37,317 nt of DNA from Phormidium willei BDU 130791. GTDB taxonomy: Bacteria; Cyanobacteriota; Cyanobacteriia; Cyanobacteriales; Geitlerinemataceae. The stretch spans positions 1 through 37,317 of the forward strand of contig LSZA01000034.1 in the NCBI GenBank assembly GCA_001637315.1, written 5' to 3'. A program made the translations under genes and the position numbers. The stretch's first letter is position 1. Every line of letters starts with the position of its first letter. The notes beneath the pieces were generated by a model. That model ran no database searches, had not been told where the DNA came from, and saw only the letters and a list, made by a program, of their open reading frames with translations. Shown one piece after another: positions 17,320 to 25,780 of the stretch.

Positions 17320-18153
17320 ATGGACATGACTTGGCAAACTGCAAAAACTTATGAGGATATTCTCTACCACAAACAGGATGGGATTGCCAAAATCACCATC
17401 AACCGTCCCCACAAACGCAACGCCTTTCGCCCCCAAACTGTTGTTGAACTCTATGACGCTTTCGCCGATGCTCGGGAAGATACCCGTATTGGCGTTGTGC
17501 TACTGACGGGGGCTGGCCCCCATAGCGATGGCAAATACGCCTTCTGTTCCGGAGGCGATCAGAGTGTGCGAGGGAAAGCCGGTTATCTCGATGATGCGGG
17601 GGTTCCTCGTCTCAATGTTTTGGATTTACAGCGGCTGATTCGCTCAATGCCCAAAGTTGTGATTGCGTTGGTGGCCGGCTATGCGATCGGCGGCGGTCAT
17701 GTTCTTCATGTTGTGTGTGATCTCACTATTGCCGCTGATAACGCCATTTTTGGACAAACGGGTCCCAAAGTCGGCAGTTTCGATGGTGGCTTTGGGGCCA
17801 GCTATCTGTCTCGTAGCGTCGGCCAGAAAAAAGCCCGAGAAATCTGGTTCCTTTGTCGTCAGTATGATGCTCAACAGGCTCTTGAGATGGGATTAGTCAA
17901 TACCGTTGTCCCTGTTGAAGAGTTAGAGGCTGAAGGCGTTCGTTGGGCTGAGGAAATTCTGCAAAAAAGCCCTATTGCGATCCGCTGTCTCAAAGCCGCG
18001 TTTAACGCCGATTGTGACGGACAGGCCGGCCTACAAGAACTCGCCGGCAATGCGACGCTCTTGTATTACATGACTGAAGAAGGAGTTGAGGGAAAACAGG
18101 CCTTTTTGGAAAAACGCCCTCCTGATTTTCGTCAGTATCCTTGGTTACCTTAA
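17320..18153 (+). CDS. menB: 1,4-dihydroxy-2-naphthoyl-CoA synthase
   Basis: Crotonase-family enzyme closing the second ring of the naphthoquinone in phylloquinone synthesis; in cyanobacteria phylloquinone is the A1 electron acceptor in photosystem I. The 277 residues match MenB in length and show the N-terminal [21 protein letters not shown], the [15 protein letters not shown] loop, [21 protein letters not shown] (oxyanion hole), [18 protein letters not shown], and the C-terminal [21 protein letters not shown]. It lies 45 nt behind tyrA in the same direction, so both chorismate-derived branches may share a transcript, and it is followed by a terminator at 18232. Confidence 0.97.
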   Translation: MDMTWQTAKTYEDILYHKQDGIAKITINRPHKRNAFRPQTVVELYDAFADAREDTRIGVVLLTGAGPHSDGKYAFCSGGDQSVRGKAGYLDDAGVPRLNVLDLQRLIRSMPKVVIALVAGYAIGGGHVLHVVCDLTIAADNAIFGQTGPKVGSFDGGFGASYLSRSVGQKKAREIWFLCRQYDAQQALEMGLVNTVVPVEELEAEGVRWAEEILQKSPIAIRCLKAAFNADCDGQAGLQELAGNATLLYYMTEEGVEGKQAFLEKRPPDFRQYPWLP

Positions 18154-18231
18154 TTGAGGATTAATCGTTGAACCGTTCACTAAGGTTCTTGTCGTCTATG
18201 GTTCTTGAGTTGACGGCAACCCCCGAGCCTG

Positions 18232-18262
18232 CCCCACCTTCCCCCTTAGGTGGGGATTTTTC
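18232..18262 (+). terminator. Terminator after menB
   Basis: Stem CCCCACCT (18232-18239) with AGGTGGGG (18248-18255), then ATTTTTCT. It lies about 80 nt beyond the menB stop. The small gene on the minus strand ends 60 nt further on. Confidence 0.75.
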
Positions 18263-18320
18263 TCTAACGCTGTCAACTTTATTAAACAGGATTAGAAGCC
18301 TTTAAACAAAGCTCAGCCCC

Positions 18321-18581
18321 TTAGACAGAAACGGGTTGAGCTTCGACGGAAATGGGTTTTTTAGGTAACGTCTGAGCTGGGACAGACTCGCGGCTATCGA
18401 GAGAAATGAGTTTTTCTAAATGCTCCCAAGACGGGGCAAAGGGTGGGAAGGCTAAGGAGCAAGATTTCCAGCTTCCGCAAACCGGAGCGCCGAGTTGTTG
18501 GCATTGACCACCCCGACGACCTTCGGGCGTATAGTATCGGCAAGAGCGGCAGGTTGAAACAGAACAAGTATTGATATTCAT
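18321..18581 (-). CDS. Small Cys-rich protein of unknown function
   Basis: 86 residues. The first half has six cysteines at residues 6, 11, 14, 27, 35 and 41, in the pattern CxxxxCxxC-x12-C-x7-C-x5-C with CRYYTPEGRRGGQC and LGAPVCGSWKSC between them, which looks like a metal-binding knuckle or Fe-S/Zn site. The second half is Pro/Ser-rich and carries WEHLEKLISLDS. Similar short proteins occur in cyanobacteria as hypotheticals, as far as I recall; I cannot name a family. ATG at 18581 has a weak AAAGGGAA-like ribosome binding site. The spacer upstream (18582-18812) is AT-rich with no evident gene. Confidence 0.65.
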   Translation of the reverse strand: MNINTCSVSTCRSCRYYTPEGRRGGQCQQLGAPVCGSWKSCSLAFPPFAPSWEHLEKLISLDSRESVPAQTLPKKPISVEAQPVSV

Positions 18582-18812
18582 GGAACTGATTTAAAGGGAA
18601 CGTTTTTATTTATCTTCTTCAATTTTACAATCGTTCTCTTTTTTAGATCCCAAAGAAAATATAAAAGTTAGTCTTAAGTCGCTTTTATGTGAACTAATGA
18701 TAAACTTTGTAAAGATAAGTGAAGTGCGGTTTGTAGTAATCGCTACTGTTCTTATACCCACCTTGAACTCAATAGGGATCGATTGCAAGGGAGTTGTTAA
18801 AAGAGCAAAAAA

Positions 18813-19397
18813 CTAGGTTAATTTTCCCTCAGTGTCAGGATGAGATACAGCACAAACCGCACAAACTGACCAACGCTCTAGTTCACCGATGGGGGTAGGA
18901 CAATGACAAACGGGACATGGAGGTAACTGCTGAGCACGAACGGCCAATTTTTGTAATAACGCGTCCAAGGCTCGTTGTGGGCTGGGGGGAGGTGAAATAG
19001 AATTGCTGCTTTTGGGGGAGGAGAGAAACTCCTCGGCGAGTCCCCAATAACTGGGATGTTGCGATCGCTCGTATTCGGGATTGGGTTCAGGAGGTTCGAT
19101 ATCTCGATGCCAAAGTCCCGGAGATAAACGAATGTCTTGTAGTGGTTCGTCTAGGTGAAGATTTAACTGGGTTAACCAGCCTCGCCGAGCAAAGGTCAAT
19201 TGTTGCGCCCAAACGGCATTGGCTGTCGCGACCTGTAAAATGCCATGAGATAGCCGAACGGGACGACTAAAGCCGGCAATTTTCTCCCCGACAACCTGGG
19301 GCCAGATCGCAATCATGCGATCAAGTGGCTCTTGTTTGGGATCAATCAGTTGATTGGATAGGCTGTGTAAAATCTGATCTAAGGATTGAAAACTCAT
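18813..19397 (-). CDS. DciA-like DUF721 protein with C-terminal zinc ribbon
   Basis: Residues about 5-100 show the DUF721 pattern: LDQILHSLSNQL, then IWPQVVGEKIAGFSRPVRLSHGILQVATANAVWAQQLTF and LTQLNLHL. DUF721 proteins include DciA, the ancestral loader or operator of the replicative helicase DnaB in bacteria without DnaC. After a linker, residues near 160-185 contain CPVC...CAVC spaced by about 14 residues, a probable zinc ribbon that ordinary DciA proteins lack. Total 194 residues. The gene stands alone on the minus strand. Family assignment is firm; the helicase role is by homology. Confidence 0.8.
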   Translation of the reverse strand: MSFQSLDQILHSLSNQLIDPKQEPLDRMIAIWPQVVGEKIAGFSRPVRLSHGILQVATANAVWAQQLTFARRGWLTQLNLHLDEPLQDIRLSPGLWHRDIEPPEPNPEYERSQHPSYWGLAEEFLSSPKSSNSISPPPSPQRALDALLQKLAVRAQQLPPCPVCHCPTPIGELERWSVCAVCAVSHPDTEGKLT

Positions 19398-19903
19398 CGT
19401 AGCGGTTCCCAGGTGCGGTTCTCAGGTAATGAACAGGTCATGTTGGATCATTAACTTTTGATAATGGCTGATCCCGATTTGAGGAAGGCTGGAGACATTT
19501 CAAAAAGGACATTAAAAAAGCAAAACCGTTTATAAGGAATGGATGACAGTGTTTTGGGTGTCTATTTTGATATGGCGAATGAGTTGGGGATGGGTTGGCG
19601 ATCGCTAAAATCGTTCTGGTTAGGGTTAACTGTCGTCAATCGTAATGGGAGCGGTAGAGGCGATGATGTGATCGTGATCCCGATGATGGGTGAGCGGCGT
19701 GCTAGGACGGATCAACTCCTCTTATTTATGAGAATGCTCTACCTTTGTGAAGGTTCTGTGAAATTGAGGTAAAAGTTTTCTAAACGGGGATCAGGGGATT
19801 CCACGCCAGTTCAACCGAGCTGAGGCCGTTCCCCCCATTCCCTGTCAAGTCAGGTTAATCTTGTAACAGCCCCAACCGGGTTTCCATCTTGTGAACTGGC
19901 AAC
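19398..19903. other. Intergenic region without a convincing gene
   Basis: Between the divergent DUF721 and SPOR-like genes there is about 500 nt. A 77-codon frame from 19539 and a 21-codon hydrophobic frame from 19543 both sit next to TAAGGA, but neither resembles a known protein and the larger one includes a HIP1 site and low-complexity basic sequence. No hairpin followed by a T-run was seen. Promoters of both neighbours should lie here, but no strong -35/-10 pair is apparent. Confidence 0.4.
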
Positions 19904-21217
19904 TTGAGTCACGTGTCTTTGAGCAAATCTTCCCCCAGACCAACGAACTCTCTTCTTCATCCCTCGTTACAAGTCGCGTTGGCGAGTTTGGATGTCCCCC
20001 TTGATGCTGAACTCGAACGATATCGACAGCATCGTAAACGGATGAGTCCCCCACCGCCACCTTCTTCGTCGCAGCCGGTGATTATCGAGGGACAACTTGA
20101 GTCTCGGGCGGCCGACTCCTCTGAGCGATCGCCTTGGGACGTGACATCGGAAGTCGCCTCGGGGTCAGGGGTGCAGACTGGTTCTGCTGTGGCTCAATCT
20201 TCGGCTCACTCCTCCCAGGGGGCCGAAATGTCTGAGGTAGCGTCCGATGGGGTCATGGATGATGAGGCGGTTCTGGACTCGACTACCGCGCCGAGAACCT
20301 ATCTCGAATCGGCGGAGCGGCTTCGTCAGGGAAGTGAAGGGGAAAGGGATTCACAGGTCACCTCCGATGAAGATCCCTCTGTTGTCTCCCAGAGTGGTCT
20401 TTCGACCACTTCAAGCCCAGAGGGTGAAGGAACCCAGCGCAAGTTTACCGCTCTAGGAGTGGGGTCGGTGTTGCTGTTTTTAGCAGCCACGGCCACCCTG
20501 GGATATGTTTTAGTCAATCCTGAGAGTTTAGGACAGTTGGGGTTAGAACGATTTTTTGGTGGTGGGACGGCCTCAGAGTCTGGAGACACAGAGACTCGCC
20601 CCGAGTCGGACTCTGAGTCTGCGTCTCGGGGAACGGGTTTACCGACGTCACCAGATTTAGCCGCTGAGGAGTTTATCCAACTCGATCTCAGTACTCTGAG
20701 TAGCTTAGATCCTGAGACGCGATCGCCCCTGGTGACGCCTCCGCCCACGCCTCAAGACAGCCCACAACCGTCGCCCGAAACAGCGGCGACTCCCCCAACT
20801 CCCGCTGAGGGGACTGAACCGGCGGAAAATAGCCTTGATAACATTTCAGCCTTGCTCACTCCCGAATCAACGGGAGCGGCTCAGTCGGAGGAAACTTCCG
20901 AAACGTCCGACTCAGGGAACCAGGAAGCAGAGGAGACGAACGCAGAGCCGGCCACCCCGAACGAGGCTTCAGGTCCGCCGCCAAGGATTGATCGCGATCG
21001 CAACTATGGGGGGTTTATCTTCGTAGTGGTGGACTATAACGATCAGGTCTCGAGGTTGGAGCAAGTACGAGAGGTGGTTCCTGATGCTTATTTACGGGAG
21101 TTTCCTGAGGGGGTGAAGGTTCAAGTGGGAGCATTTGATGAGACTGGGGCGGCTCAAAGCCTGGTGGACCGCCTCGGGGAGGATGGGATATCAGCCCAAG
21201 TGTATCAACCTCGCTAG
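19904..21217 (+). CDS. Single-pass membrane protein with SPOR-like C-terminal domain
   Basis: The 437-residue protein has a cytoplasmic Ser/Pro-rich N-terminal half, one membrane helix (ALGVGSVLLFLAATATLGYVLV, around residues 180-205), a long acidic Ser/Thr/Pro/Glu linker, and a C-terminal domain of about 75 residues: YGGFIFVVVDYNDQVSRLEQVREVVPDAYLREF and VKVQVGAFDETGAAQSLVDRLGEDG. The words VQVGAFDETGAAQSLVDRL match the peptidoglycan-binding SPOR repeat, so the protein may bind septal denuded glycans. The start is uncertain: TTG 19904 gives the longest frame, GTG 19913 and TTG 19919 are alternatives, and none has a strong ribosome binding site. vipp1 follows 146 nt later. Confidence 0.78.
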   Translation: MSHVSLSKSSPRPTNSLLHPSLQVALASLDVPLDAELERYRQHRKRMSPPPPPSSSQPVIIEGQLESRAADSSERSPWDVTSEVASGSGVQTGSAVAQSSAHSSQGAEMSEVASDGVMDDEAVLDSTTAPRTYLESAERLRQGSEGERDSQVTSDEDPSVVSQSGLSTTSSPEGEGTQRKFTALGVGSVLLFLAATATLGYVLVNPESLGQLGLERFFGGGTASESGDTETRPESDSESASRGTGLPTSPDLAAEEFIQLDLSTLSSLDPETRSPLVTPPPTPQDSPQPSPETAATPPTPAEGTEPAENSLDNISALLTPESTGAAQSEETSETSDSGNQEAEETNAEPATPNEASGPPPRIDRDRNYGGFIFVVVDYNDQVSRLEQVREVVPDAYLREFPEGVKVQVGAFDETGAAQSLVDRLGEDGISAQVYQPR

Positions 21218-21363
21218 GGGTGGATTCGGGTTAGGATGGGGAGGTGGACCGATCAGTGGTCGTCGCGTCCCTAACTCCCCAATCTGAGCCGCCGCTGGCT
21301 ACACTGAAAGTAGACGCCCGTTTTTCGATTTGTTAACCAATTGTCAGAAGGAATAAAGACGTT

Positions 21364-22125
21364 ATGGGATTATTTGATCGCATCAGCCGCGTCGTTCGCG
21401 CCAATGTTAATGACATGGTGAGCAAGGCTGAAGATCCAGAGAAGATTTTAGAACAGGCGATTATTGATATGCAGGAGGACTTGGTGCAGTTGCGCCAGGC
21501 TGTTGCGAAGGCGATCGCCCAACAAAAACGAACCCAACAACAGTACAACCAAGCCCAGACCAATGCCAATCAATGGCAGAGTCGCGCTCAGTTGGCTCTG
21601 CAGAAGGGTGATGAGAATCTGGCTCGGGAGGCCCTGCAACGGAAAAAATCTCATGCGGAAACGGCGGCCACGCTTAAGGCTCAATATGATGGTCAGTCGG
21701 GCCAGGTTGATACCCTCAAACGCAGTTTGATGCAGCTAGAGAGCAAGATTTCTGAGGCGAAAACCAAGAAAAATATGCTCAAGGCCCGGATGCAGTCGGC
21801 GAAGGCTCAAGAGCAGTTGCAAAATAGCCTCGGCTCCCTCAATAGCAGTGGCGCGATGGGGGCGTTTGAGCGGATGGAAGAGAAAGTCCTCGAAGCTGAA
21901 GCGACGTCTCAAGCCTCGGAAGAGTTACTCGGGGCGGATTTGGAAAGCCAGTTTGCTCAGTTAGAATCCGGTAGTGATGTCGATGATGAGTTGGCGGCGA
22001 TGAAGGCTCAGCTTTCAGGAGGCTCGAAACCCGCTGGTGCGCTTCCGGAAGGCCAAACTCCGGCGGCTGATGCGGAAGTTGATGACGAACTCGAAAAACT
22101 CCGGGCTGAACTGGATAATCTCTAG
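21364..22125 (+). CDS. vipp1: Vipp1/IM30, PspA-family thylakoid membrane protein
   Basis: 253 residues of almost continuous coiled coil beginning MGLFDRISRVVRANVNDMVSKAEDPEKILEQ, the membrane-binding amphipathic helix and signature of the PspA/IM30 family. The protein is longer than PspA because of a C-terminal linker (about 215-230) and a last helix, DDELEKLRAELDNL, which is the extension that sets Vipp1 apart from PspA. Vipp1 forms ESCRT-III-like rings and rods on the inner and thylakoid membranes and is needed for thylakoid maintenance and photosystem I accumulation. The gene is monocistronic to judge from the strong terminator at 22146. The start is the only sensible ATG. Confidence 0.96.
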   Translation: MGLFDRISRVVRANVNDMVSKAEDPEKILEQAIIDMQEDLVQLRQAVAKAIAQQKRTQQQYNQAQTNANQWQSRAQLALQKGDENLAREALQRKKSHAETAATLKAQYDGQSGQVDTLKRSLMQLESKISEAKTKKNMLKARMQSAKAQEQLQNSLGSLNSSGAMGAFERMEEKVLEAEATSQASEELLGADLESQFAQLESGSDVDDELAAMKAQLSGGSKPAGALPEGQTPAADAEVDDELEKLRAELDNL

Positions 22126-22145
22126 GGTTGAGGTTTGGGGTTTGA

Positions 22146-22195
22146 CGATCGCCCAATCTTAGATCACGAATCTAAGATTGGGCGATCGCTTGTTT
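22146..22195 (+). terminator. Terminator of vipp1 with 19-bp perfect arms
   Basis: CGATCGCCCAATCTTAGAT (22146-22164) pairs perfectly with 22170-22188 around a 5-nt loop CACGA; a T-rich CTTGTTTGTTTC follows. HIP1-type CGATCG sequences form the base of the stem on both sides. It lies 20 nt behind the vipp1 stop. Confidence 0.85.
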
Positions 22196-22278
22196 GTTTC
22201 GGGCTCATCTCGTTTTAAACTGGATGACGGGGATTTTGTTCTGTCCTGTTTCCCCTCAGGGATATTAACGACAAAACC

Positions 22279-22608
22279 ATGAGTCAACCGGTTACGATTA
22301 ATGATTCTCAGTTCCAGGCTGAGGTGTTGGAAGCTAGCCAACCTGTTTTGGCCTATTTTTGGGCGTCTTGGTGTGGTCCCTGTCGCTTGGTGTCTCCTTC
22401 GATTGATTGGGCCGCGCAGAACTACTGCGATCGCCTTAAGATTGTCAAGTTAGAGGTGGATGCTAATCCTGAGTCGGTGAAACGTTGCAAGGTTGAAGGG
22501 GTTCCCGCGTTACGCTTCTATCGCCAGGGTGAGATGCTTGAGGCGAAGGAAGGGGCGATTACGCGATCGCAACTTCAGCAGCTCTTAGACTCGCTTTTAA
22601 GGGCTTAA
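22279..22608 (+). CDS. Thioredoxin family protein
   Basis: 109 residues with the thioredoxin fold's redox motif FWASWCGPCRLVSP (C32 and C35), then KLEVDANPESVKRCKVEGVPALRFYRQGE, which includes the cis-proline of VPAL. It reduces protein disulfides. Compared with the main thioredoxin m the N-terminus is short and one extra cysteine lies in VKRCKVEG, so it may be one of the divergent cyanobacterial thioredoxin-like proteins rather than the housekeeping TrxA. It is followed after 33 nt by an aminotransferase gene in the same direction, possibly in one transcript. Confidence 0.9.
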   Translation: MSQPVTINDSQFQAEVLEASQPVLAYFWASWCGPCRLVSPSIDWAAQNYCDRLKIVKLEVDANPESVKRCKVEGVPALRFYRQGEMLEAKEGAITRSQLQQLLDSLLRA

Positions 22609-22641
22609 TGGGTTGCTCGGTGTCTCGTTCACGCTTTGGTT

Positions 22642-23853
22642 ATGCTTCATTTTGCTCAACGCCTAGACTCGCTCCGTGCTAATGTTTTTGCCGATATGGA
22701 TCGGGCGAAGGCAGCAGCCCGCCAGGCTGGACGAGATATTATTGATTTATCGCTCGGTTCGTCGGATTTAGCAACGGCCGATTTTATTTTGCACGAGATT
22801 GAGCGATCGCTCTGGGATAGCCAAACCCATCAATATCTCCTCTTCCATGGAACAAAGGCGTTTCGTGAGGCGGCGGCCCATTGGTATCAGCGACGCTATC
22901 AGATTGAGGTTGATCCAGAAACAGAGGTGTTACCGCTGGTGGGATCTCAGGAGGGAACGGCTCATTTACCTCTGGCCCTGTTGAATCCTGGGGATTATGC
23001 TCTGCTTCTCGATCCGGGCTATCCTTCTCATTATGGTGGGGTAGCGTTGGCGGGAGGGCGGATTCATCGGTTACCCTTGCGGGCGGAACGGGAGTTTTTG
23101 CCGGATTTTAGTGAGATTCCCCCCCAGGTGTGCGATCGCGCCCGCATGATGGTGCTGAGTTATCCCCACAATCCTACGACGGCGACGGCTTCTATTACGT
23201 TTTTTAAAGAAGCATTGACATTTTGCGACAAGTACAATACAACCTTGGTTCATGATTTCCCCTATGGGGATTTAGTGTTTGAGGGCGATCGTCCTCCCTC
23301 GATTCTGCAAGCGGATGTTGAGAAACGTCGTAGTATTGAGTTTTTTACGCTGTCTAAGTCGTACAATATGGGCGGGTTCCGGGTGGGGTATGCCATTGGT
23401 AACCCGGAGTTGATTTTGGCGTTGCGCCAGGTGAAGGCGGCGGTCGATTTTAATCAGTATCAGGGGATTTTCAATGGGGCGATCGCGGCCCTAAATAGTG
23501 ATATCAGTCATGATGGCACTCATGATGACACTCATCATGGCAAGAGTCCCGTACCGTCGACCGTTGACTGCTTTCGTCAACGTCGAGATGTGTTTATCGA
23601 GGCCATGCAGGAGATTGGCTGGGCGGTTCCTCGCCCCAAGGCGACGATGTATGTCTGGGCAAAACTGCCTCAACCTTGGTCTGAGGACTCGATCGGCTTT
23701 TGTGAGGCTTTGGTTCAGCAAACTGGGGTGGCAGCTTCTCCAGGAGTGGGGTTTGGCGAGAGTGGTGAGGGCTATGTGCGCTTTGCGTTGGTGCGATCGC
23801 CCCAAGTCTTAGCCGAAGCTGTGCAGCGAATCTCTGTGTTTCTACGGGGATAA
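22642..23853 (+). CDS. Class I/II PLP-dependent aminotransferase, LL-diaminopimelate-aminotransferase-like
   Basis: A fold-type I aminotransferase of 403 residues from ATG 22642 (the frame extends to TTG 22636). Visible signatures are IDLSLGSSDLATADFILHEI, GSQEGTAHLPLALLNPGDYALLLDPGYPSH, MVLSYPHNPTT, and TLSKSYNMGGFRVGYAIGN with the PLP-binding lysine K239. This pattern is shared by LL-diaminopimelate aminotransferases and several aspartate/alanine-type enzymes, so the substrate is not decided by sequence. Between residues about 290 and 310 there is a His/Asp/Thr insertion (ISHDGTHDDTHHGKSP) made by a short repeat CATGATGRCACT in the DNA. It sits behind the thioredoxin gene. Confidence 0.85.
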   Translation: MLHFAQRLDSLRANVFADMDRAKAAARQAGRDIIDLSLGSSDLATADFILHEIERSLWDSQTHQYLLFHGTKAFREAAAHWYQRRYQIEVDPETEVLPLVGSQEGTAHLPLALLNPGDYALLLDPGYPSHYGGVALAGGRIHRLPLRAEREFLPDFSEIPPQVCDRARMMVLSYPHNPTTATASITFFKEALTFCDKYNTTLVHDFPYGDLVFEGDRPPSILQADVEKRRSIEFFTLSKSYNMGGFRVGYAIGNPELILALRQVKAAVDFNQYQGIFNGAIAALNSDISHDGTHDDTHHGKSPVPSTVDCFRQRRDVFIEAMQEIGWAVPRPKATMYVWAKLPQPWSEDSIGFCEALVQQTGVAASPGVGFGESGEGYVRFALVRSPQVLAEAVQRISVFLRG

Positions 23854-24238
23854 GTTGATTGGTCTTGACAGTTCGTAAAACTTTGCCTGATTTATCCGTG
23901 TTAACTCGTACAAAATAAGCCTAGACTTAAAATCACAGCTCAAACATCTGTAATTCTATGGAAAAGACCTCAATCCTGCTCCTGATGGGAGTTGAACCCT
24001 GTCTTTCAACTTAGCAAAAACTTTATAAAACTCAGGGAAAACTCAACACTAACTTTACCTACGACCGCTATTCATTGCCTAAAATAAGAGTAGGTTGAAA
24101 TTGAGCAGGTCGGCGATCGTACTCATCCATGACTTAACCCCTTCCGGGGACTCTGTCATTATTAACGTGAAAGCTACGACTCGCCAACATCTACCCGGTA
24201 TACGAATTAGCTAAAACTGACCTAAGGATTTACCCATC
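23854..24238. other. Intergenic region upstream of the PEP-CTERM gene
   Basis: About 385 nt of rather AT-rich DNA. It contains a small stem CCCCTTCCGGGG near 24137-24149 and an AAGGA ribosome binding site before the start at 24239. I saw no gene, no tRNA and no clear promoter pair. Confidence 0.4.
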
Positions 24239-25081
24239 ATGTCTGGATTACTTCACAAAACTCTACTCAGCACCTCGGCGGTGGGCATTAGCCTCCTCGC
24301 CACAGCCCCAGCCTTTGGCGCAGGTTTAACTGGTGCGACTCTCAATGGTGGTAGTTACCTCTTATACGAACAGCAAGGGACTTCCACGGTTCTCAACAAC
24401 AACGCTGACTTGGCGACGCTCCTGCAAGGCGATATCAATGCCCCTGGCGGTAATATTGAACTCTCGGGTATGTTGGGCAATGCCAACGCAGCTAGTACGA
24501 GTCAGGCCACGACCCTGTCAGGATTTCTCAATGGTCAGGCGATTAGCGTTAGCAGTCTTACGATGACTGATTGGCTGTACACCCCCTATCAGGGCTACAA
24601 CAGCTTTGCTCAAAAATGGTTCTCTGAAGCTTGGAACCATTCTGATACAGGTTTGCAAAGCTGGTTTGCAACCAAAGGTGCAACCAACTACAATTCGGCA
24701 TTTTCTGCTTTCCTCTTTGGTGGAGGCTATGCCCGGTTTAGTGACCCGAACGTCAACTACATCAACCAAAATAGCAATGGTGATGTCTCCATTGGCTTAG
24801 CCGGTCACCTCAACCATAATAGTGGACTCAAATTAAGTGAAGTTGTCAAGGTTGACTACGCGGGGGAAACTCACTTCCTCTACGAGTTTGGAGATGCGTT
24901 GGCATCGGGTTTAGCTAACGACCAAGGTGACGGCGCTGATGGCGTGTCTCACACCGGTTTGTATAACTTTACGATTCCGGGTGAGCCGGCAACTGAGATT
25001 CCCGAACCCTCCACGATGATGGGCTTGCTGGCGATTGGTGGCCTGTTCGGACTCACGAAACGCAACAACTCGAACGCCTAG
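24239..25081 (+). CDS. Exported PEP-CTERM sorting-domain protein (NF038130-like)
   Basis: The 280-residue product starts with a signal peptide (LLHKTLLSTSAVGISLLATAPAFGAG) and ends with a PEP-CTERM signal: IPEPSTMMGLLAIGGLFGLTKRNNSNA, that is the PEP motif, a membrane-spanning stretch and a basic tail. Such proteins are cut and processed by an exosortase and often become glycosylated surface or matrix proteins. The body (LTGATLNGGSYLLYEQQGTSTV, NIELSGMLGNANAAS, GLAGHLNH) resembles the cyanobacterial NF038130 group, from memory. No exosortase gene lies in the window. A strong terminator follows. Function beyond export is unknown. Confidence 0.85.
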   Translation: MSGLLHKTLLSTSAVGISLLATAPAFGAGLTGATLNGGSYLLYEQQGTSTVLNNNADLATLLQGDINAPGGNIELSGMLGNANAASTSQATTLSGFLNGQAISVSSLTMTDWLYTPYQGYNSFAQKWFSEAWNHSDTGLQSWFATKGATNYNSAFSAFLFGGGYARFSDPNVNYINQNSNGDVSIGLAGHLNHNSGLKLSEVVKVDYAGETHFLYEFGDALASGLANDQGDGADGVSHTGLYNFTIPGEPATEIPEPSTMMGLLAIGGLFGLTKRNNSNA

Positions 25082-25139
25082 TGTGGAGTCGGTCGAGGTG
25101 ACGCTCAACCCTCAACCCAATCCCTAAACTCCAGACATT

Positions 25140-25167
25140 GGGGAGCCTCACGGCTCCCCTTTTTTTT
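25140..25167 (+). terminator. Strong terminator between the PEP-CTERM gene and prxQ
   Basis: GGGGAGCC (25140-25147), loop TCAC, GGCTCCCC (25152-25159), then eight T. It stands between two convergent genes; the T-run favours the plus-strand gene. Confidence 0.92.
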
Positions 25168-25181
25168 GTAGGAGTTGCGGC

Positions 25182-25616
25182 TTAGGAGACGCTGCTGAGA
25201 ATGTCTTTGGCGTGGTTAGCGGTGTCGACTTTATCAAAGACTTGGATGATTTTACCCTCACCATCAATGATGTAGGTGACGCGCTTGGAATAGCCACCGC
25301 CTTCAACGTCATAGGCGCGAGTCACGGTTCCATCAGCATCAGCCACCAGTTGGAAGGGAAGACCATATTTCTCAGTGAACTGTTTGTGAGAGGCTTCGTC
25401 ATCCATACTCACCCCTAACACCACCATATCCTTACCTTGGAGTTCAGCATAAGCATCGCGGAACCCTTGGGCTTCTTTGGTGCAACCGGGGGTGTCATCT
25501 TTGGGGTAGAAGTACAGCACTACGGTTTTACCTTTGAACTGAGACAGGGTAATGGTGTCTCCGTTGGTGTCTTTGGCGGTGAAATCGGGGGCAGTGGAGC
25601 CAACAGCGAGAGTCAT
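25182..25616 (-). CDS. prxQ: Peroxiredoxin of the Bcp/PrxQ type with one cysteine
   Basis: Thiol peroxidase of 144 residues. The N-terminus MTLAVGSTAPDFTAKDTNGD and the active-site region YPKDDTPGCTKEAQGFRD identify the Bcp/PrxQ group; C45 is the peroxidatic cysteine and the TPGCT motif and later arginine are intact. In most PrxQ proteins a resolving cysteine stands five residues on (CTKEAC); here that position is Gln, and there is no other cysteine in the protein, so it would need an external thiol. The ATG has a good ribosome binding site (AAGGAG, 8 nt upstream). The gene is convergent with the PEP-CTERM gene and divergent from the WD40 gene. Confidence 0.93.
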   Translation of the reverse strand: MTLAVGSTAPDFTAKDTNGDTITLSQFKGKTVVLYFYPKDDTPGCTKEAQGFRDAYAELQGKDMVVLGVSMDDEASHKQFTEKYGLPFQLVADADGTVTRAYDVEGGGYSKRVTYIIDGEGKIIQVFDKVDTANHAKDILSSVS

Positions 25617-25780
25617 ATCGAGATCTCCTTACATTTCTTCATATATCTGTTGGTATCCTAACATTGTTGACCGGTTGGGGAACAAGGGGGGAAAACCCGA
25701 TCAGGGGTCAAGCCGCCTCAGTTTCCGGAAATCGCCCTCTTGGGACTGGGGGTTACAGTGATGCGACCCGAGAGAACACG

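Noticed and set aside
18606..18788. 60-codon frame upstream of the Cys-rich gene
   Set aside because: AT-rich spacer with no ribosome binding site or recognisable motif.
19539..19772. 77-codon frame and a nested 21-codon hydrophobic frame behind TAAGGA
   Set aside because: I compared the small peptide from memory with photosystem and cytochrome b6f small subunits and found no match; the larger frame has no recognisable pattern.
25664..25780. Longer N-terminus for the WD40 lipoprotein
   Set aside because: The extra 39 residues precede and would mask a clear lipoprotein signal that starts at the ATG at 25781.
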